A DNA stretch of 22,912 nucleotides, taken from assembly GCA_020063545.1 (NCBI GenBank), contig JAGUUF010000338.1, positions 1 to 22,912 of the forward strand. The letters run 5' to 3'. Numbering within the stretch: the first letter of the stretch is position 1; every line of letters starts with the position of its first letter. Shown piece by piece: positions 7,808-15,689 of the stretch. The stretch is from Cytophagales bacterium (lineage in GTDB: Bacteria; Bacteroidota; Bacteroidia; Cytophagales; Cyclobacteriaceae). The position numbers were made by a program, and so were the translations under genes. The notes under the pieces are model-generated. The model saw only the letters and a list, made by a program, of their open reading frames with translations. It searched no databases and was not told the origin of the DNA.

Positions 7808-10168
7808 TTACAGCCTTTTCAGCACCCTGCAGCCGAAAACGCGCCCCGCGGTTTTGCCGGCATGGGCCTGGATGCGCACCAAAACCTTCGTACGGTTTTG
7901 TGTAAGCGCCAAGGGTATGGCATACTCCACATCAAAAAATCTTCCGGCTGTTGCACCCTGAAGTTCCTGCGTTGCTATCGGGGTGCCGTCAACCAGGATG
8001 TCGAAGGCGCGGTTGCGGTCGTCACCGATATACCTGCATAACAGCGATTGTTCTGCTGCAGGGTGAACCTGCATATCAAATTCAAAGTACCCGCCATTGC
8101 GCACTTCGCGCCCGGGTCTGCCCAACGCATGGCTTACGTATGACCGCTCGCTGGCCCTCAGGTTGTGGTCGCGCTCGGGCTGCATTTCGCCAATGCGGAT
8201 AACATCAATGGTGCGTAATTCAATTTCATGGGCGCGCTTTTTTTCGGCTTCATATTCAGCCTGCCGGGCCTGCCATGCCGCGGGTGTAAAGTAATCCCAG
8301 TACACATTATAGTATTGCTGGTACGTTTTGTAAAACGGAATAAGCTGCACATCGGCAGGCCGGGCTGCGTTATGGGTTTGAAAAGTTAATGGCTTTCCGG
8401 CAACGGGTTTAAGCCAGCTACCAACGTTGCGGCTTTCGGTAAGGAGAACGGTTGTGCCGAATACCGGGTCGGGCATTTCGGTACCCAGCTGGCCGGCCAG
8501 AACTACGGGGCCGTACAATACGGCAATGCGGTTGGGGTTATCGGGCATGCTTTCGGTATAAAGCGACATCGGCAGGGTAAGCTCCAACCTGTCGTTGTCT
8601 TTCCAGGTGCGGGTAATACCAATAAACCCTGAGTTGTTGCTGAGAACATTTATACGCTTACCATTCATTGTAGCGTTAATTTTTCCGGTTGCCCAGGTTG
8701 GCTTTCTGATGGTAAGCGCAAATTTTTTCGGTGAACTTGTTTTTACGGTCAGGCTGATCTTTTCTTCTTCCGGGAACCTCGTTTCAAGCTTTACGACTAC
8801 ATCACGTGTTTTCCAGTTTACTTCCGAAGGAATAAACAGGTTTACCACCAGGTTGCCTTCAGGTGTTTCATAATAAATTCCTTCGGTGTACTTAACATGG
8901 TTTTCCATGCCGCTGCCCACGCAGCAGGTAAACGTGTTAAACGGACTGCTGAATGTTTTGCGGGCGCCCATACGCAGCGGAACGAAGTAGCACATCATGC
9001 CTGTTTCGGGATTTTGCGAGGCGAGGATGTGGTTGTACAAGGCCCGCTCGTAGTAATCGCCAAAAGCCGAAGTGGGGTTCCACGAAAACAGGTAGCGGGT
9101 AAGTTTAAGCATGTTGTACGTGTTGCAGGTTTCGCAGGTATTGTCGCTGAGGCGGTCGTTCAGTTTACCGGCATCACCGCAGTATTCGTAGTTGCTGTTA
9201 CCCCCGATAACGTAAGTATGGTTGTTCACCATGGTTTTCCAGAAAAATTCGGAAATGGTTTTATCGTCCGATGATCCGGCCACGGTAAACCTGCGGGCGC
9301 AGCCGATAACTTTAGGCACGTTGGTGTTGCTGTGTTTGCCGGGCATCGGGTCAACCTGCCTGGCCAGTTCGCCCAGCACAAACCTGTCGTGGAATTTGTA
9401 GGACAGGTCCAGGTATTTTTTCTCACCGGTCAGTTCGTAAATGTGCACGAGTACATCGTTCATGCCTCCGTATTCGCACTTGCGCATCTCTTCCAGTTGG
9501 TCATCGGTAAGGTCCTTCAGCATCACAGCACACCAATCGGCCATGCCGGTTACCAGGCGCAGCGCCTTCGGGTTGCCTGTGTACACGTATGCATCGGTAA
9601 GTCCGGCCATTACTTTGTGTACCGTGTACCAGGGCGACCAGCCGCCATTCAGGTCAAACCCGGAAGATTTAATGATGCCGTGCTGAAGTTTATGAAAGAT
9701 GGAATCCTCTTTCGGGATGGCACCGATGTAGCCGGTGCCCCGTACCTGCTGGCAGTGCTCCAGTTCATCCACGATGTAGTCAATCCGTTTTTTGAATTCG
9801 GCATTGTTGCCCGAAGCATACCGCATGGCGCAGGCCGAGAGGTAATGCCCCAGCGTATGACCCGAAAGTCCATCGCTTTCCCAGCCGCGGTAGATTTCGC
9901 CTTTAGGTTCCAAGCCGGCATGAAGGCGGAAGCGGTGCAGCAGCCGGTCGGGCTCGAGCGAAAGCAGGTAAGCTTCGTCTTTATCCTGTGCATTTTTAAA
10001 CGGGCTTCCCTCCAGCAGTTTTACATCAGCAAGGTTGATGGCCCAGGCGTTAACCGGAACGGCAGGTTTTACTTTTATCAACGCATTTTCTTTTTCGGGA
10101 AGGTAGGCTTGTGCAAAACCAACCTGCACGAGGCAGCCAATAACCATTATGGTGATAATTGCTTTCAT
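7808..10168 (-). CDS. Secreted GH127-family (DUF1680) beta-L-arabinofuranosidase-like enzyme
   Basis: 786 residues. SPI signal peptide MKAIITIMVIGCLVQVGFAQ, so periplasmic or exported. The (alpha/alpha)6 catalytic barrel includes GHTLGHYLSA (103-112), typical of the family. The zinc-thiolate site is complete: Glu346 and Cys348 in CETCNTYNMLKL, Cys415 and Cys416 in FTCCVGSG; in GH127 enzymes the first Cys of that CC pair is the nucleophile. Beta-sandwich domains follow, including a C-terminal region (about 660-786, GGYFEFDMQV...). Expected to release L-arabinofuranose (or a related sugar) from plant polysaccharide or glycoprotein. No SusCD pair or other carbohydrate genes are adjacent, so the substrate is open. 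Confidence 0.9.
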   Translation of the reverse strand: MKAIITIMVIGCLVQVGFAQAYLPEKENALIKVKPAVPVNAWAINLADVKLLEGSPFKNAQDKDEAYLLSLEPDRLLHRFRLHAGLEPKGEIYRGWESDGLSGHTLGHYLSACAMRYASGNNAEFKKRIDYIVDELEHCQQVRGTGYIGAIPKEDSIFHKLQHGIIKSSGFDLNGGWSPWYTVHKVMAGLTDAYVYTGNPKALRLVTGMADWCAVMLKDLTDDQLEEMRKCEYGGMNDVLVHIYELTGEKKYLDLSYKFHDRFVLGELARQVDPMPGKHSNTNVPKVIGCARRFTVAGSSDDKTISEFFWKTMVNNHTYVIGGNSNYEYCGDAGKLNDRLSDNTCETCNTYNMLKLTRYLFSWNPTSAFGDYYERALYNHILASQNPETGMMCYFVPLRMGARKTFSSPFNTFTCCVGSGMENHVKYTEGIYYETPEGNLVVNLFIPSEVNWKTRDVVVKLETRFPEEEKISLTVKTSSPKKFALTIRKPTWATGKINATMNGKRINVLSNNSGFIGITRTWKDNDRLELTLPMSLYTESMPDNPNRIAVLYGPVVLAGQLGTEMPDPVFGTTVLLTESRNVGSWLKPVAGKPLTFQTHNAARPADVQLIPFYKTYQQYYNVYWDYFTPAAWQARQAEYEAEKKRAHEIELRTIDVIRIGEMQPERDHNLRASERSYVSHALGRPGREVRNGGYFEFDMQVHPAAEQSLLCRYIGDDRNRAFDILVDGTPIATQELQGATAGRFFDVEYAIPLALTQNRTKVLVRIQAHAGKTAGRVFGCRVLKRL

Positions 10169-10288
10169 CGGTAAAGGTTTGGAAGCCTAAATGTAAAAAA
10201 CGTGGGAGCAGGGTGATTACCGTTACTGTAAATGCATGTTGATTGAATGAGCCGGAAAACCGGTGCCATCTGCGGCAGTGCAGTGTAA

Positions 10289-10882
10289 TTAAACCTTAAG
10301 CATACCCCTGAACCCCCTTGCTGCATAGTACGATTCAGCGCCATTGTGGTAAACAAACACATGGCCGAAGCGGTAATCGCAAAACAGCGCGCCTCCGAGG
10401 TTGCGGATATCGGCCGGGGTTTTTATCCAGCTCGATGTTTTGGAATCGAAGGTACCCAACTGTTGAAGCTGCCTGTACGCTTCTTCGGTTAGCAGTTCAA
10501 TGCCCATGGCTGCGGCCATATCAACGGCATTGGTTTTCGGTTTGTGTTCTTTCCTCGACTCCCAGGCTTCCTGGTCGTAACACAGGCTTCTGCGGCCTGC
10601 AGGGCTTTCGGCCGAGCAATCGCAAAAAATATAGGCACCGGTATTTTTGTCAATGCCCACTACATCGGGTTCGCCACCGGTTTTTTCCATTTCGTTCAGC
10701 GACCAGAGTTTTTCGGGTTGGGCCTCCAGCCTGGCCTGCACGGCTTTCCAGGCAATGCCATTGTGGCGGTGCATGTTTTTTTCGAACCGGGTTTTCAGCA
10801 GGCTGATGAGTTCGCTGCGTTTGGTTGGGGGCAACGTCTTATCGGTTGATGATTTATTTCGGGTTGTTTTTGTTTTAGCCAT
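10289..10882 (-). CDS. DUF4256 domain protein
   Basis: 197 residues, full length for the family and without a signal peptide. Conserved blocks are GGEPDVVGIDKNTGAYIFCD (69-88), SAESPAGRRSLCYDQEA (90-106), ESRKEHKP, TSSWIKTPADIRNLGGALFC and HVFVYHNGAESYYAARGFRG near the C-terminus. The function is unknown. The basic N-terminus (MAKTKTTRNKSS) is variable. The gene ends a run of minus-strand genes with small gaps (34 bp to the one upstream), so it may be co-transcribed with the redox/stress genes before it. Confidence 0.88.
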   Translation of the reverse strand: MAKTKTTRNKSSTDKTLPPTKRSELISLLKTRFEKNMHRHNGIAWKAVQARLEAQPEKLWSLNEMEKTGGEPDVVGIDKNTGAYIFCDCSAESPAGRRSLCYDQEAWESRKEHKPKTNAVDMAAAMGIELLTEEAYRQLQQLGTFDSKTSSWIKTPADIRNLGGALFCDYRFGHVFVYHNGAESYYAARGFRGMLKV

Positions 10883-10916
10883 TTATTCACAAATTAAATT
10901 CAGTATTCATCATGTA

Positions 10917-11231
10917 TCAATGCCTGATGGCCAGCTTCCTGATCATGGCTTCCGTCAGGTTGCTGGCATAAACACCATACGCATCCACAAGTACGCCCTT
11001 CACACCCTGGTTCGAGGTAATGGCAAAAACAATACTGTTGTCATCGGTGCTGGACATACCTTCAAACCGGTGAAATTCATCTACTGCAAAATTCTCAGGA
11101 GAGAGTTGCAATTGTAATGCAGGGCATTCCACACAATCCGGTTTAATATTGAAATCATGTATATACCCGCGAGCCTTCAGGTCGCTTAGGGCCTCTGAAA
11201 GTGTATTGTAGTGCTTATTCTCGGGCAGCAT
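10917..11231 (-). CDS. Small conserved Bacteroidetes protein (often mislabelled PRPP synthetase)
   Basis: 104 residues. The pattern YNTLSEALSDLKARGYIHDFN, then LSPENFAVDEFHRFEG, then GVKGVLVDAYGVYAS is that of a small alpha/beta protein widespread in Bacteroidetes. Databases often call it phosphoribosylpyrophosphate synthetase, but it is far too short for that enzyme (~310 residues) and shows no PRPP-binding loop, so the label should not be trusted. The start is 2 bp after the stop of the FMN reductase gene, indicating translational coupling. Role unknown. Confidence 0.8.
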   Translation of the reverse strand: MLPENKHYNTLSEALSDLKARGYIHDFNIKPDCVECPALQLQLSPENFAVDEFHRFEGMSSTDDNSIVFAITSNQGVKGVLVDAYGVYASNLTEAMIRKLAIRH

Positions 11232-11233
11232 GT

Positions 11234-11794
11234 TTATTCTTTCATTCTACTTCTTGCTTCTATACACCACATCAATTCATCAATAAACCGGGTTGTTCTT
11301 TTGTCAGTGGCCATTTTGTCCAGGGGCTCACCCTGTTCGTTAAAGGCTTCTGCAATTTTTGGAACCGGATAAAGGGCCGGAACCGTCCACGCCTGCATTT
11401 TCCATAGCGAATATTGCAACGATGTAATTACATTCATCCCGCCAAAACTGCCCGCAGAAACGGTGGCAAAAGCTACCGGTTTTCGCCTCCACTCATCGTA
11501 CAATAAATCAATCACGTTCTTTAAGCTGGCCGGATAGCCACCGTTGTATTCGGGAGTTACGATAATAACACCATCGGCCGATTTAATCTTTTCAGCGAAC
11601 GCTACTATTTCCGCAGCCGGTTCGGGTTGCAGTCTAAGCCGTTCAGTGAACACCGGAAAATTGTATTCAGCCAGGTCAAGTATGGAAGCTGAGGCCAACT
11701 GCTTTTCTTCTAAAAAATGGCTAAGGTACAATGCCACCCGATGGCTGTTTCGTTTCAATCGTACACTGGCAGAGATTATGGCGATATGCGGCAT
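11234..11794 (-). CDS. NADPH-dependent FMN reductase family protein
   Basis: 186 residues, flavodoxin-like fold. ISASVRLKRNSHRVA (7-21) fits the FMN phosphate-binding loop, and PEYNGGYPASLKNVIDLL (81-98) is the family signature around the flavin. Members reduce quinones, azo dyes, chromate or flavin with NAD(P)H; the physiological substrate cannot be read from the sequence. Cytoplasmic. It lies 27 bp downstream of the YgiD-type dioxygenase and 2 bp before the next gene, within a block of oxidoreductases. Confidence 0.88.
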   Translation of the reverse strand: MPHIAIISASVRLKRNSHRVALYLSHFLEEKQLASASILDLAEYNFPVFTERLRLQPEPAAEIVAFAEKIKSADGVIIVTPEYNGGYPASLKNVIDLLYDEWRRKPVAFATVSAGSFGGMNVITSLQYSLWKMQAWTVPALYPVPKIAEAFNEQGEPLDKMATDKRTTRFIDELMWCIEARSRMKE

Positions 11795-11821
11795 TCGTAT
11801 TTTGGTTTGATTAGTAATAAA

Positions 11822-12721
11822 TCAAGCTGCCTCAATTTTTACGGAGGTCATGGTTAGCGCGCCCGCCACGGGTTTGTCGTTAAACAGGCTTACGGTGTCG
11901 GCTTTGTCTTTCAGCGCAAGCGTGTAAAGCAACGGCAGGTAGTGTTCGGGCGTGGGGATAGCCAGGCTGTACGCTTTTCCATGCGATGCGTAGTTGATGA
12001 GTGATTTATGATCATCATTCAAAATAAAGTTCTTCATCTTATCGCTTGCTTCCAGCGCCCAGTCATAGGCATACACCTTATCTAAATGTTGCCACGAAAC
12101 CAGGCCCAGGTTATGCACCATGTTGCCGCTGCCGATTATCAGCACACCTTTCTGGCGCAGCGAGGCAAGTTCTTTCGCCAATTCGTAGTGATACTGGGGT
12201 GTTTGATAATAATCAAGGCTTAATTGGATTACCGGTACATCGGCATCCGGGTACAGGTGTTTGATTACACTCCAGGCTCCATGGTCAAGTCCCCATTTGT
12301 CGTCCAGGTGTACTTCGGTTTTTTTAATAATGCTTTTGGTTTGGTTTGCCAGTTCGGGGCTGCCCGGTGCGGGGTACTGCACTTCGTACAGCGCTTTCGG
12401 AAATCCCCCAAAGTCGTGTATGGTTACCGGGTTTTCCATTGCCGTAACGAATGTTCCGCGTGTTTCCCAATGTGCCGATACACACAGTATTGCATTTGGT
12501 TTAGGTATATCCTTCGCAACATTTCTGAATCCGGTTACAAATTCATTTTCCTGAATGGCATTCATGGGGCTGCCATGGCCCAGAAACAGCACGGGCATTT
12601 TGTCCGTGCTGCTCAATGGGGATGTAATTTTATTTAGCTCTTTTAGTTTCATTGCTACTCCGGTTAATGGCCCCGCGGCTATGAGCGGGGCCATTGTTTT
12701 AAGAAACTTTTTTCGGTTCAT
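11822..12721 (-). CDS. ygiD: YgiD-type 4,5-DOPA extradiol dioxygenase (LigB superfamily)
   Basis: 299 residues. The class III extradiol dioxygenase core begins near residue 42. Metal-ligand histidines are recognisable: His49 in LGHGSPMNA, His84 in VSAHWETRG and His260 in PTPEHYLPL; His147 (LDHGAW) and His203 (GSGNMVHNL) are also conserved. Unlike E. coli YgiD it has a ~35-residue N-terminal extension, MNRKKFLKTMAPLIAAGPLTG, resembling a Tat-type leader but with RKK instead of the twin arginine. Export is therefore uncertain. The native substrate of these enzymes is unclear; DOPA cleavage is known in vitro for relatives. Confidence 0.88.
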   Translation of the reverse strand: MNRKKFLKTMAPLIAAGPLTGVAMKLKELNKITSPLSSTDKMPVLFLGHGSPMNAIQENEFVTGFRNVAKDIPKPNAILCVSAHWETRGTFVTAMENPVTIHDFGGFPKALYEVQYPAPGSPELANQTKSIIKKTEVHLDDKWGLDHGAWSVIKHLYPDADVPVIQLSLDYYQTPQYHYELAKELASLRQKGVLIIGSGNMVHNLGLVSWQHLDKVYAYDWALEASDKMKNFILNDDHKSLINYASHGKAYSLAIPTPEHYLPLLYTLALKDKADTVSLFNDKPVAGALTMTSVKIEAA

Positions 12722-12744
12722 CTCCTGGTTAAAGTTAACCTAAC

Positions 12745-13329
12745 TTATTTTGCCAAACCAATCTGTTTCATAAACGACTGGTTATCCCAGAAAAGATATT
12801 CTTCAATCATTTTTCCGTCCGGGCCCCAATGGCCGATGGTGGCCATACTTAATTTGAATTTCTTTCCGGTAGGGGGGATGGTCTTGCCATTGCCAATGGG
12901 CATCGGCTTTGAAAACGTTCCTTCCATTATCCCGATTACGGCTGTCCAGTCGCCACTGCCAAACTTAACGGGGTGCTGTTCAATTTTCGTATCGGGCGCA
13001 AACACAAACATGGGTGTTAGCATATCAATGTGCTGGGGGTACAACCCTTCGGTTACAAACCCGTCCGGGTAATAGACTTTGATATTGTCGGCATGACTAA
13101 GGTCAAAGTCATCCCACTTCTGCCCGCTGTAAAACAGGAAGTCGAGCGAATCGAACTTTGCCAGCCGTTGTTCAGTGAGTGCTTTTTCATCAGTAAACTT
13201 TTTCAGTTCATGCTGCAAGGAATCAACTTTTGCCTGGAGTTCTGCATTGTTGTTGGTACAACCTGATAATGTTACAAGAATGGCAACAAATACGATTGCT
13301 GCAATTGTGGTGAATGATTTTGTTTTCAT
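12745..13329 (-). CDS. Lipoprotein with coiled coil and SnoaL-like (ester cyclase) domain
   Basis: 194 residues. Lipoprotein signal with lipobox LSGC (Cys24). A short coiled coil follows (about 30-60, NAELQAKVDSLQHELKKFTDE), then an NTF2/SnoaL-like domain (about 65-190): HADNIKVYYPDGFVTEGLYP, DWTAVIGIMEGTFSKP, KFKLSMATIGHWGPDGKMIEEYLFWDNQ. This resembles bacterial ester-cyclase or ketosteroid-isomerase-like proteins. No catalytic role is proven, and membrane-anchored SnoaL proteins may bind a small ligand instead. It lies between the broken dehydrogenase (36 bp upstream) and the YgiD-type gene (23 bp downstream). Confidence 0.82.
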   Translation of the reverse strand: MKTKSFTTIAAIVFVAILVTLSGCTNNNAELQAKVDSLQHELKKFTDEKALTEQRLAKFDSLDFLFYSGQKWDDFDLSHADNIKVYYPDGFVTEGLYPQHIDMLTPMFVFAPDTKIEQHPVKFGSGDWTAVIGIMEGTFSKPMPIGNGKTIPPTGKKFKLSMATIGHWGPDGKMIEEYLFWDNQSFMKQIGLAK

Positions 13330-13365
13330 TTGATTTGGTTTTACTTGTTTGTTGACACGATTCGT

Positions 13366-14154
13366 TTAAGCGTTACCGTAAATGTTCGACTCGCCACCAT
13401 CGATGGCTATGGTTTGCCCGCTTACATACGAGGCTTCTTTACTCAGCAGGAAGGCCACCACTTTAGCCACTTCATGGGGTAATCCCAGGCGTTTGGTGGG
13501 GTTGCGTTGCGCATACTCCGATTCTGCTTTTTTAGGGTCGGCCGGGTTCACTTGTTTAAAAGCTTCGGCCACCATCGGAGTTAATATTGCACCGGGTGCA
13601 ATGGCGTTGGTGGTAATGCCATCACGGCCATATTCCAGCGCAGCATTTTTGGTCATACCGCTAACAGCGTGTTTGCTTGCCACATACGCCACCTGGTTTT
13701 GAACACCGCGCAGGCCGCCTACAGAAGCCACGTTCACAATACGGCCGTACTTTTATTTTTGCATTACCGGGATAACGTAACGCATCCCGTAATATACGCC
13801 CATCAGGTTAACGTCAATTACCTTTTTGAAGATATTGATGTCATACTCTGTCATCGGTGCCTGCCTGCCCTCAATGCCTGCGTTGTTGTAGAGGCCGTCA
13901 ATTCTGCCAAAGGTTTTCACGGCTGTGTCTACATATTTCTTTACATCTTCTTCTTTTGAAGCATCGCCTACAACGGTTACGATTTTTGCAGAAGGAAATT
14001 CTTTCGAGAGTTCTTTCTGTGCATCGGTTAGCGATTTTTCATTGAAATCAACTAAGGTCAGGTTTGCGCCTTGCCCGGCTAATTCCTTTGCGGCTGCCAA
14101 ACCGAGGCCCATGGCGGCCCCGGTTATTATAATGGATTTATTTTTTAAGCTCAT
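13366..14154 (-). pseudogene. Short-chain dehydrogenase/reductase interrupted by an in-frame TAA
   Basis: One classical SDR gene of 262 codons (plus terminal stop) broken at codon 134 (TAA at 13753-13755) with no change of frame. Before the stop: the Rossmann motif TGAAMGLG (11-18), Asp36 for coenzyme choice and NNAG. After it: Ser144, Tyr157 and Lys161 (S-x12-YxxxK) and the C-terminal SYVSGQTIAIDGG. The text around the stop reads VMQK-stop-KYGRIVNVAS; relatives usually have Gln or Lys there, so a single C-to-T change of CAA to TAA explains it. The N-terminal fragment lacks the catalytic residues, so the gene is dead unless the stop is suppressed, a second start (GTG at 13737) yields something useful, or the base is a sequencing error. 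Everything else in the gene is intact, so the lesion is recent. Confidence 0.85.
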
Positions 14155-14200
14155 AACAATGTGTGTTAAGGTTTATGTGATACCGGATTAAGTCCGAAGG

Positions 14201-14221
14201 AGCAGGCTATTTAAGCCTGCT
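14201..14221. other. Hairpin at the 3' end of the YceI gene
   Basis: AGCAGGCT (14201-14208) and AGCCTGCT (14214-14221) form a perfect 8-bp stem around ATTTA and overlap the YceI stop codon. No T-run follows on the minus strand, so it is a weak terminator candidate, or an mRNA-stabilising stem within an operon. Confidence 0.4.
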
Positions 14222-14768
14222 TTACAAACTGCACTTCTGCGCTGATCTTCACTTCCTCGCTTACCAGTACACCGCCTGTTTCCAGGGCTGCGTTCCAGTT
14301 AAGACCGAAATCTTTGCGATTGATTTTTCCGGTTACTGAAAATCCTGCTTTCTCATTACCCCAGGGGTCTTTGTTAATGCCGCCAAATTCCACATCCAGT
14401 TCCACTTCTTTGCTTACGTCTTTAATGGTAAGGATACCGGTGAGTTTGTAAGCATCTTCGCCCACTTTCTTAAAGGAAGTTCCCCTGAATGTAAGGGTCG
14501 GATGATTTTCCACATCAAAGAAATCCGCACTTTTCAGGTGACCGTCACGCTGGTCTTCATTGGTGAAGATCGAAGCTGCATCAATGGTCACATCAATAGA
14601 TGATTTGGTGAAATCATTGCCATCGGTTACCAGGCTTGCGTCAAATTTTCTGAATTCACCTTTTACATTGGTAATCATCATGTGGCGAACGTTAAACGCC
14701 AGCTCGCTGTGAGTGGGGTCCAACGCCCATTTTGTTTTTGTCGAGGTTTTTACTGTTGTTGTTTCCAT
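14211..14768 (-). CDS. YceI family protein
   Basis: 185 residues from the ATG at 14768. An in-frame ATG at 14804 would add 12 residues but lies within the promoter box, so 14768 is preferred. The fold is a lipocalin-like beta barrel that binds polyisoprenoid in structurally studied relatives: WALDPTHSELAFNVRHMMIT near the N-terminus, then EDQRDGHLKSADFFDVENHPTL and the C-terminal ALETGGVLVSEEVKISAEVQF. No signal peptide is seen, so it is predicted cytoplasmic, unlike E. coli YceI. A perfect FNR-type box is centred 92 bp upstream of the start, implying control by the Crp/Fnr-type regulator nearby. The gene may head an operon with the dehydrogenase and genes beyond. Confidence 0.92.
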   Translation of the reverse strand: METTTVKTSTKTKWALDPTHSELAFNVRHMMITNVKGEFRKFDASLVTDGNDFTKSSIDVTIDAASIFTNEDQRDGHLKSADFFDVENHPTLTFRGTSFKKVGEDAYKLTGILTIKDVSKEVELDVEFGGINKDPWGNEKAGFSVTGKINRKDFGLNWNAALETGGVLVSEEVKISAEVQFVKQA

Positions 14769-14801
14769 AATTTTTGAGTTTAATTTTTTAGTTTGTTGAT
14801 A

Positions 14802-14809
14802 CAAAGCTA
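14802..14809 (-). promoter_or_regulatory. -7 promoter element for the YceI gene
   Basis: Read on the minus strand this is TAGCTTTG, an exact fit to the Bacteroidetes TAnnTTTG box, 34 bp upstream of the YceI ATG. No TTG is found at the -33 position, consistent with dependence on an activator bound at 14854-14867. Confidence 0.55.
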
Positions 14810-14853
14810 CCGTGTGTATTTGCCTTAATCATTGATGCCGGATAAGAAGGAAC

Positions 14854-14867
14854 TTGATCCAGATCAA
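14854..14867. promoter_or_regulatory. FNR-type operator upstream of the YceI gene
   Basis: TTGATCCAGATCAA fits TTGAT-N4-ATCAA perfectly and extends one base each side (CTTGAT...ATCAAG). Its centre is 51.5 bp from the TA of the TAnnTTTG box, identical to the second site in front of the neighbouring gene. The likely ligand is the Crp/Fnr-type protein encoded at 15690-16271. Confidence 0.7.
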
Positions 14868-14874
14868 GCGTTTT

Positions 14875-15540
14875 TTAGTTGTGAAGAATTTTCCAGCCGG
14901 CTAACCAATTGTAGTTGTTCTTCATGGTGAGTTGAATCAACAGCAGTTGCATACGCTCCAGGGTTCTGCTCACGCTCAAATCACCAGCCACAATCGGGTT
15001 GAAACCAGCGGTTGCTACAATTTCTGAGACCATCTCCACTGCCTCTCCATTATTACCTGCAATGAAAGCATCGGCAGTTTTACCATCGATAATGGGTGAT
15101 AGGAAGTCGGCAGCGAATGTGGTGTTGAATGTTTTTACCACCTTCGAATTAGGCAGAAGTTTTTGAAGCTCTTCTGCTGCACTGGTATCGGTTGAAGTAA
15201 CCAACTCACTGTACGCACTGTTTAGTGGATTTGAAATACTGATCACGATTTTGCCAGTCGCCACCTCGCGTATTTTTTCAGCTACCTCTTTTTCTGCTTC
15301 ATACGGGGTAGCCACGATAATAATATCCGCCTCCCATGATGCTTCTCGGGCACAACTGATAGCGAATACCTCTGTGCTCCTGGATGATTTTTCAATTTGG
15401 GTTTTCAGATCAACCAATTTGTCTTGCTCATTTGACATGAGCAGCAAACGATAATTACCTTTTTTAGAAAGGCTTTTTGCAATGGCAGAGCCCATATTTC
15501 CGGTAGCTCCTATGATTGCGATGGTTTTTACAGTTGCCAT
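14875..15540 (-). CDS. NAD(P)-binding Rossmann protein, F420-dependent NADP reductase-like
   Basis: 221 residues. The N-terminal Rossmann motif IGATGNMGSAIA (9-20) and the core IIIVATPYEAEKEVAE with KIVISISNPLN match the NADP oxidoreductase, coenzyme F420-dependent family. The C-terminal part (KVVKTFNTTFAADFLSP, then SRTLERMQLLLIQLTMKNNYNWLAGWKI) is also family-like. Bacteroidetes generally lack F420, so the true partner is probably a different hydride carrier or substrate. It has its own FNR-type operator and TAnnTTTG box upstream and lies about 100 bp before the YceI gene, which has a matching promoter. Confidence 0.88.
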   Translation of the reverse strand: MATVKTIAIIGATGNMGSAIAKSLSKKGNYRLLLMSNEQDKLVDLKTQIEKSSRSTEVFAISCAREASWEADIIIVATPYEAEKEVAEKIREVATGKIVISISNPLNSAYSELVTSTDTSAAEELQKLLPNSKVVKTFNTTFAADFLSPIIDGKTADAFIAGNNGEAVEMVSEIVATAGFNPIVAGDLSVSRTLERMQLLLIQLTMKNNYNWLAGWKILHN

Positions 15541-15561
15541 AATTTTTTTGCTTTAATGAGG

Positions 15562-15569
15562 CAAAAGTA
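15562..15569 (-). promoter_or_regulatory. -7 promoter element for the Rossmann protein gene
   Basis: Reads TACTTTTG on the minus strand, an exact TAnnTTTG match, 22 bp upstream of the ATG at 15540. The operator centre is 51.5 bp upstream, exactly as in the YceI promoter. Confidence 0.55.
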
Positions 15570-15613
15570 TGGCGACTGACTTCCGGGGGCATTGACATGA
15601 AATAGGAAGGGAC

Positions 15614-15627
15614 TTGATGTAGATCAA
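15614..15627. promoter_or_regulatory. FNR-type operator upstream of the Rossmann protein gene
   Basis: TTGATGTAGATCAA is a perfect TTGAT-N4-ATCAA site embedded in a larger perfect inverted repeat with 12-base arms (AAGGGACTTGAT at 15607-15618, its inverse at 15623-15634). It lies between the regulator gene and the target gene. Confidence 0.72.
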
Positions 15628-15643
15628 GTCCCTTAGTAAAATT

Positions 15644-15680
15644 CTAAACCTGTCAGGTTTTTAAAACCTGACAGGTTTAG
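15644..15680. terminator. Palindromic repeat, probable terminator of the Crp/Fnr-type gene
   Basis: Perfect 18-base arms (CTAAACCTGTCAGGTTTT at 15644-15661 and its inverse at 15663-15680) separated by one base. The arms also contain two shorter palindromes built on AACCTGNCAGGTT. It starts 9 bp beyond the regulator stop; on the minus strand it is followed by an AATTTTAC stretch, a weak T-run. AACCTGACAGGTT palindromes recur between genes in many Bacteroidetes genomes. Confidence 0.6.
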
Positions 15681-15689
15681 TTAGAGGCG

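Noticed and set aside
9332..10174. 280-codon plus-strand open frame
   Set aside because: It is antisense to the GH127 gene, whose catalytic motifs lie on the minus strand; the translation resembles no family and simply reflects codon usage on the other strand.
10169..10288. Terminator of the DUF4256 gene (CCGGAAAACCGG)
   Set aside because: A 4-5 bp stem without a T-run is too weak to call.
10917..11231. Phosphoribosylpyrophosphate synthetase
   Set aside because: Common database name for this small family, but 104 residues and no PRPP-synthetase motifs make the label untenable.
13366..14154. Frameshift in the dehydrogenase
   Set aside because: Both fragments are in the same frame and join without a gap, so the lesion is a nonsense codon, not an indel.
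15644..15680. CRISPR repeat or insertion-sequence terminal repeat
   Set aside because: There is a single copy with no spacers and no transposase; a palindromic intergenic repeat or terminator explains it better.
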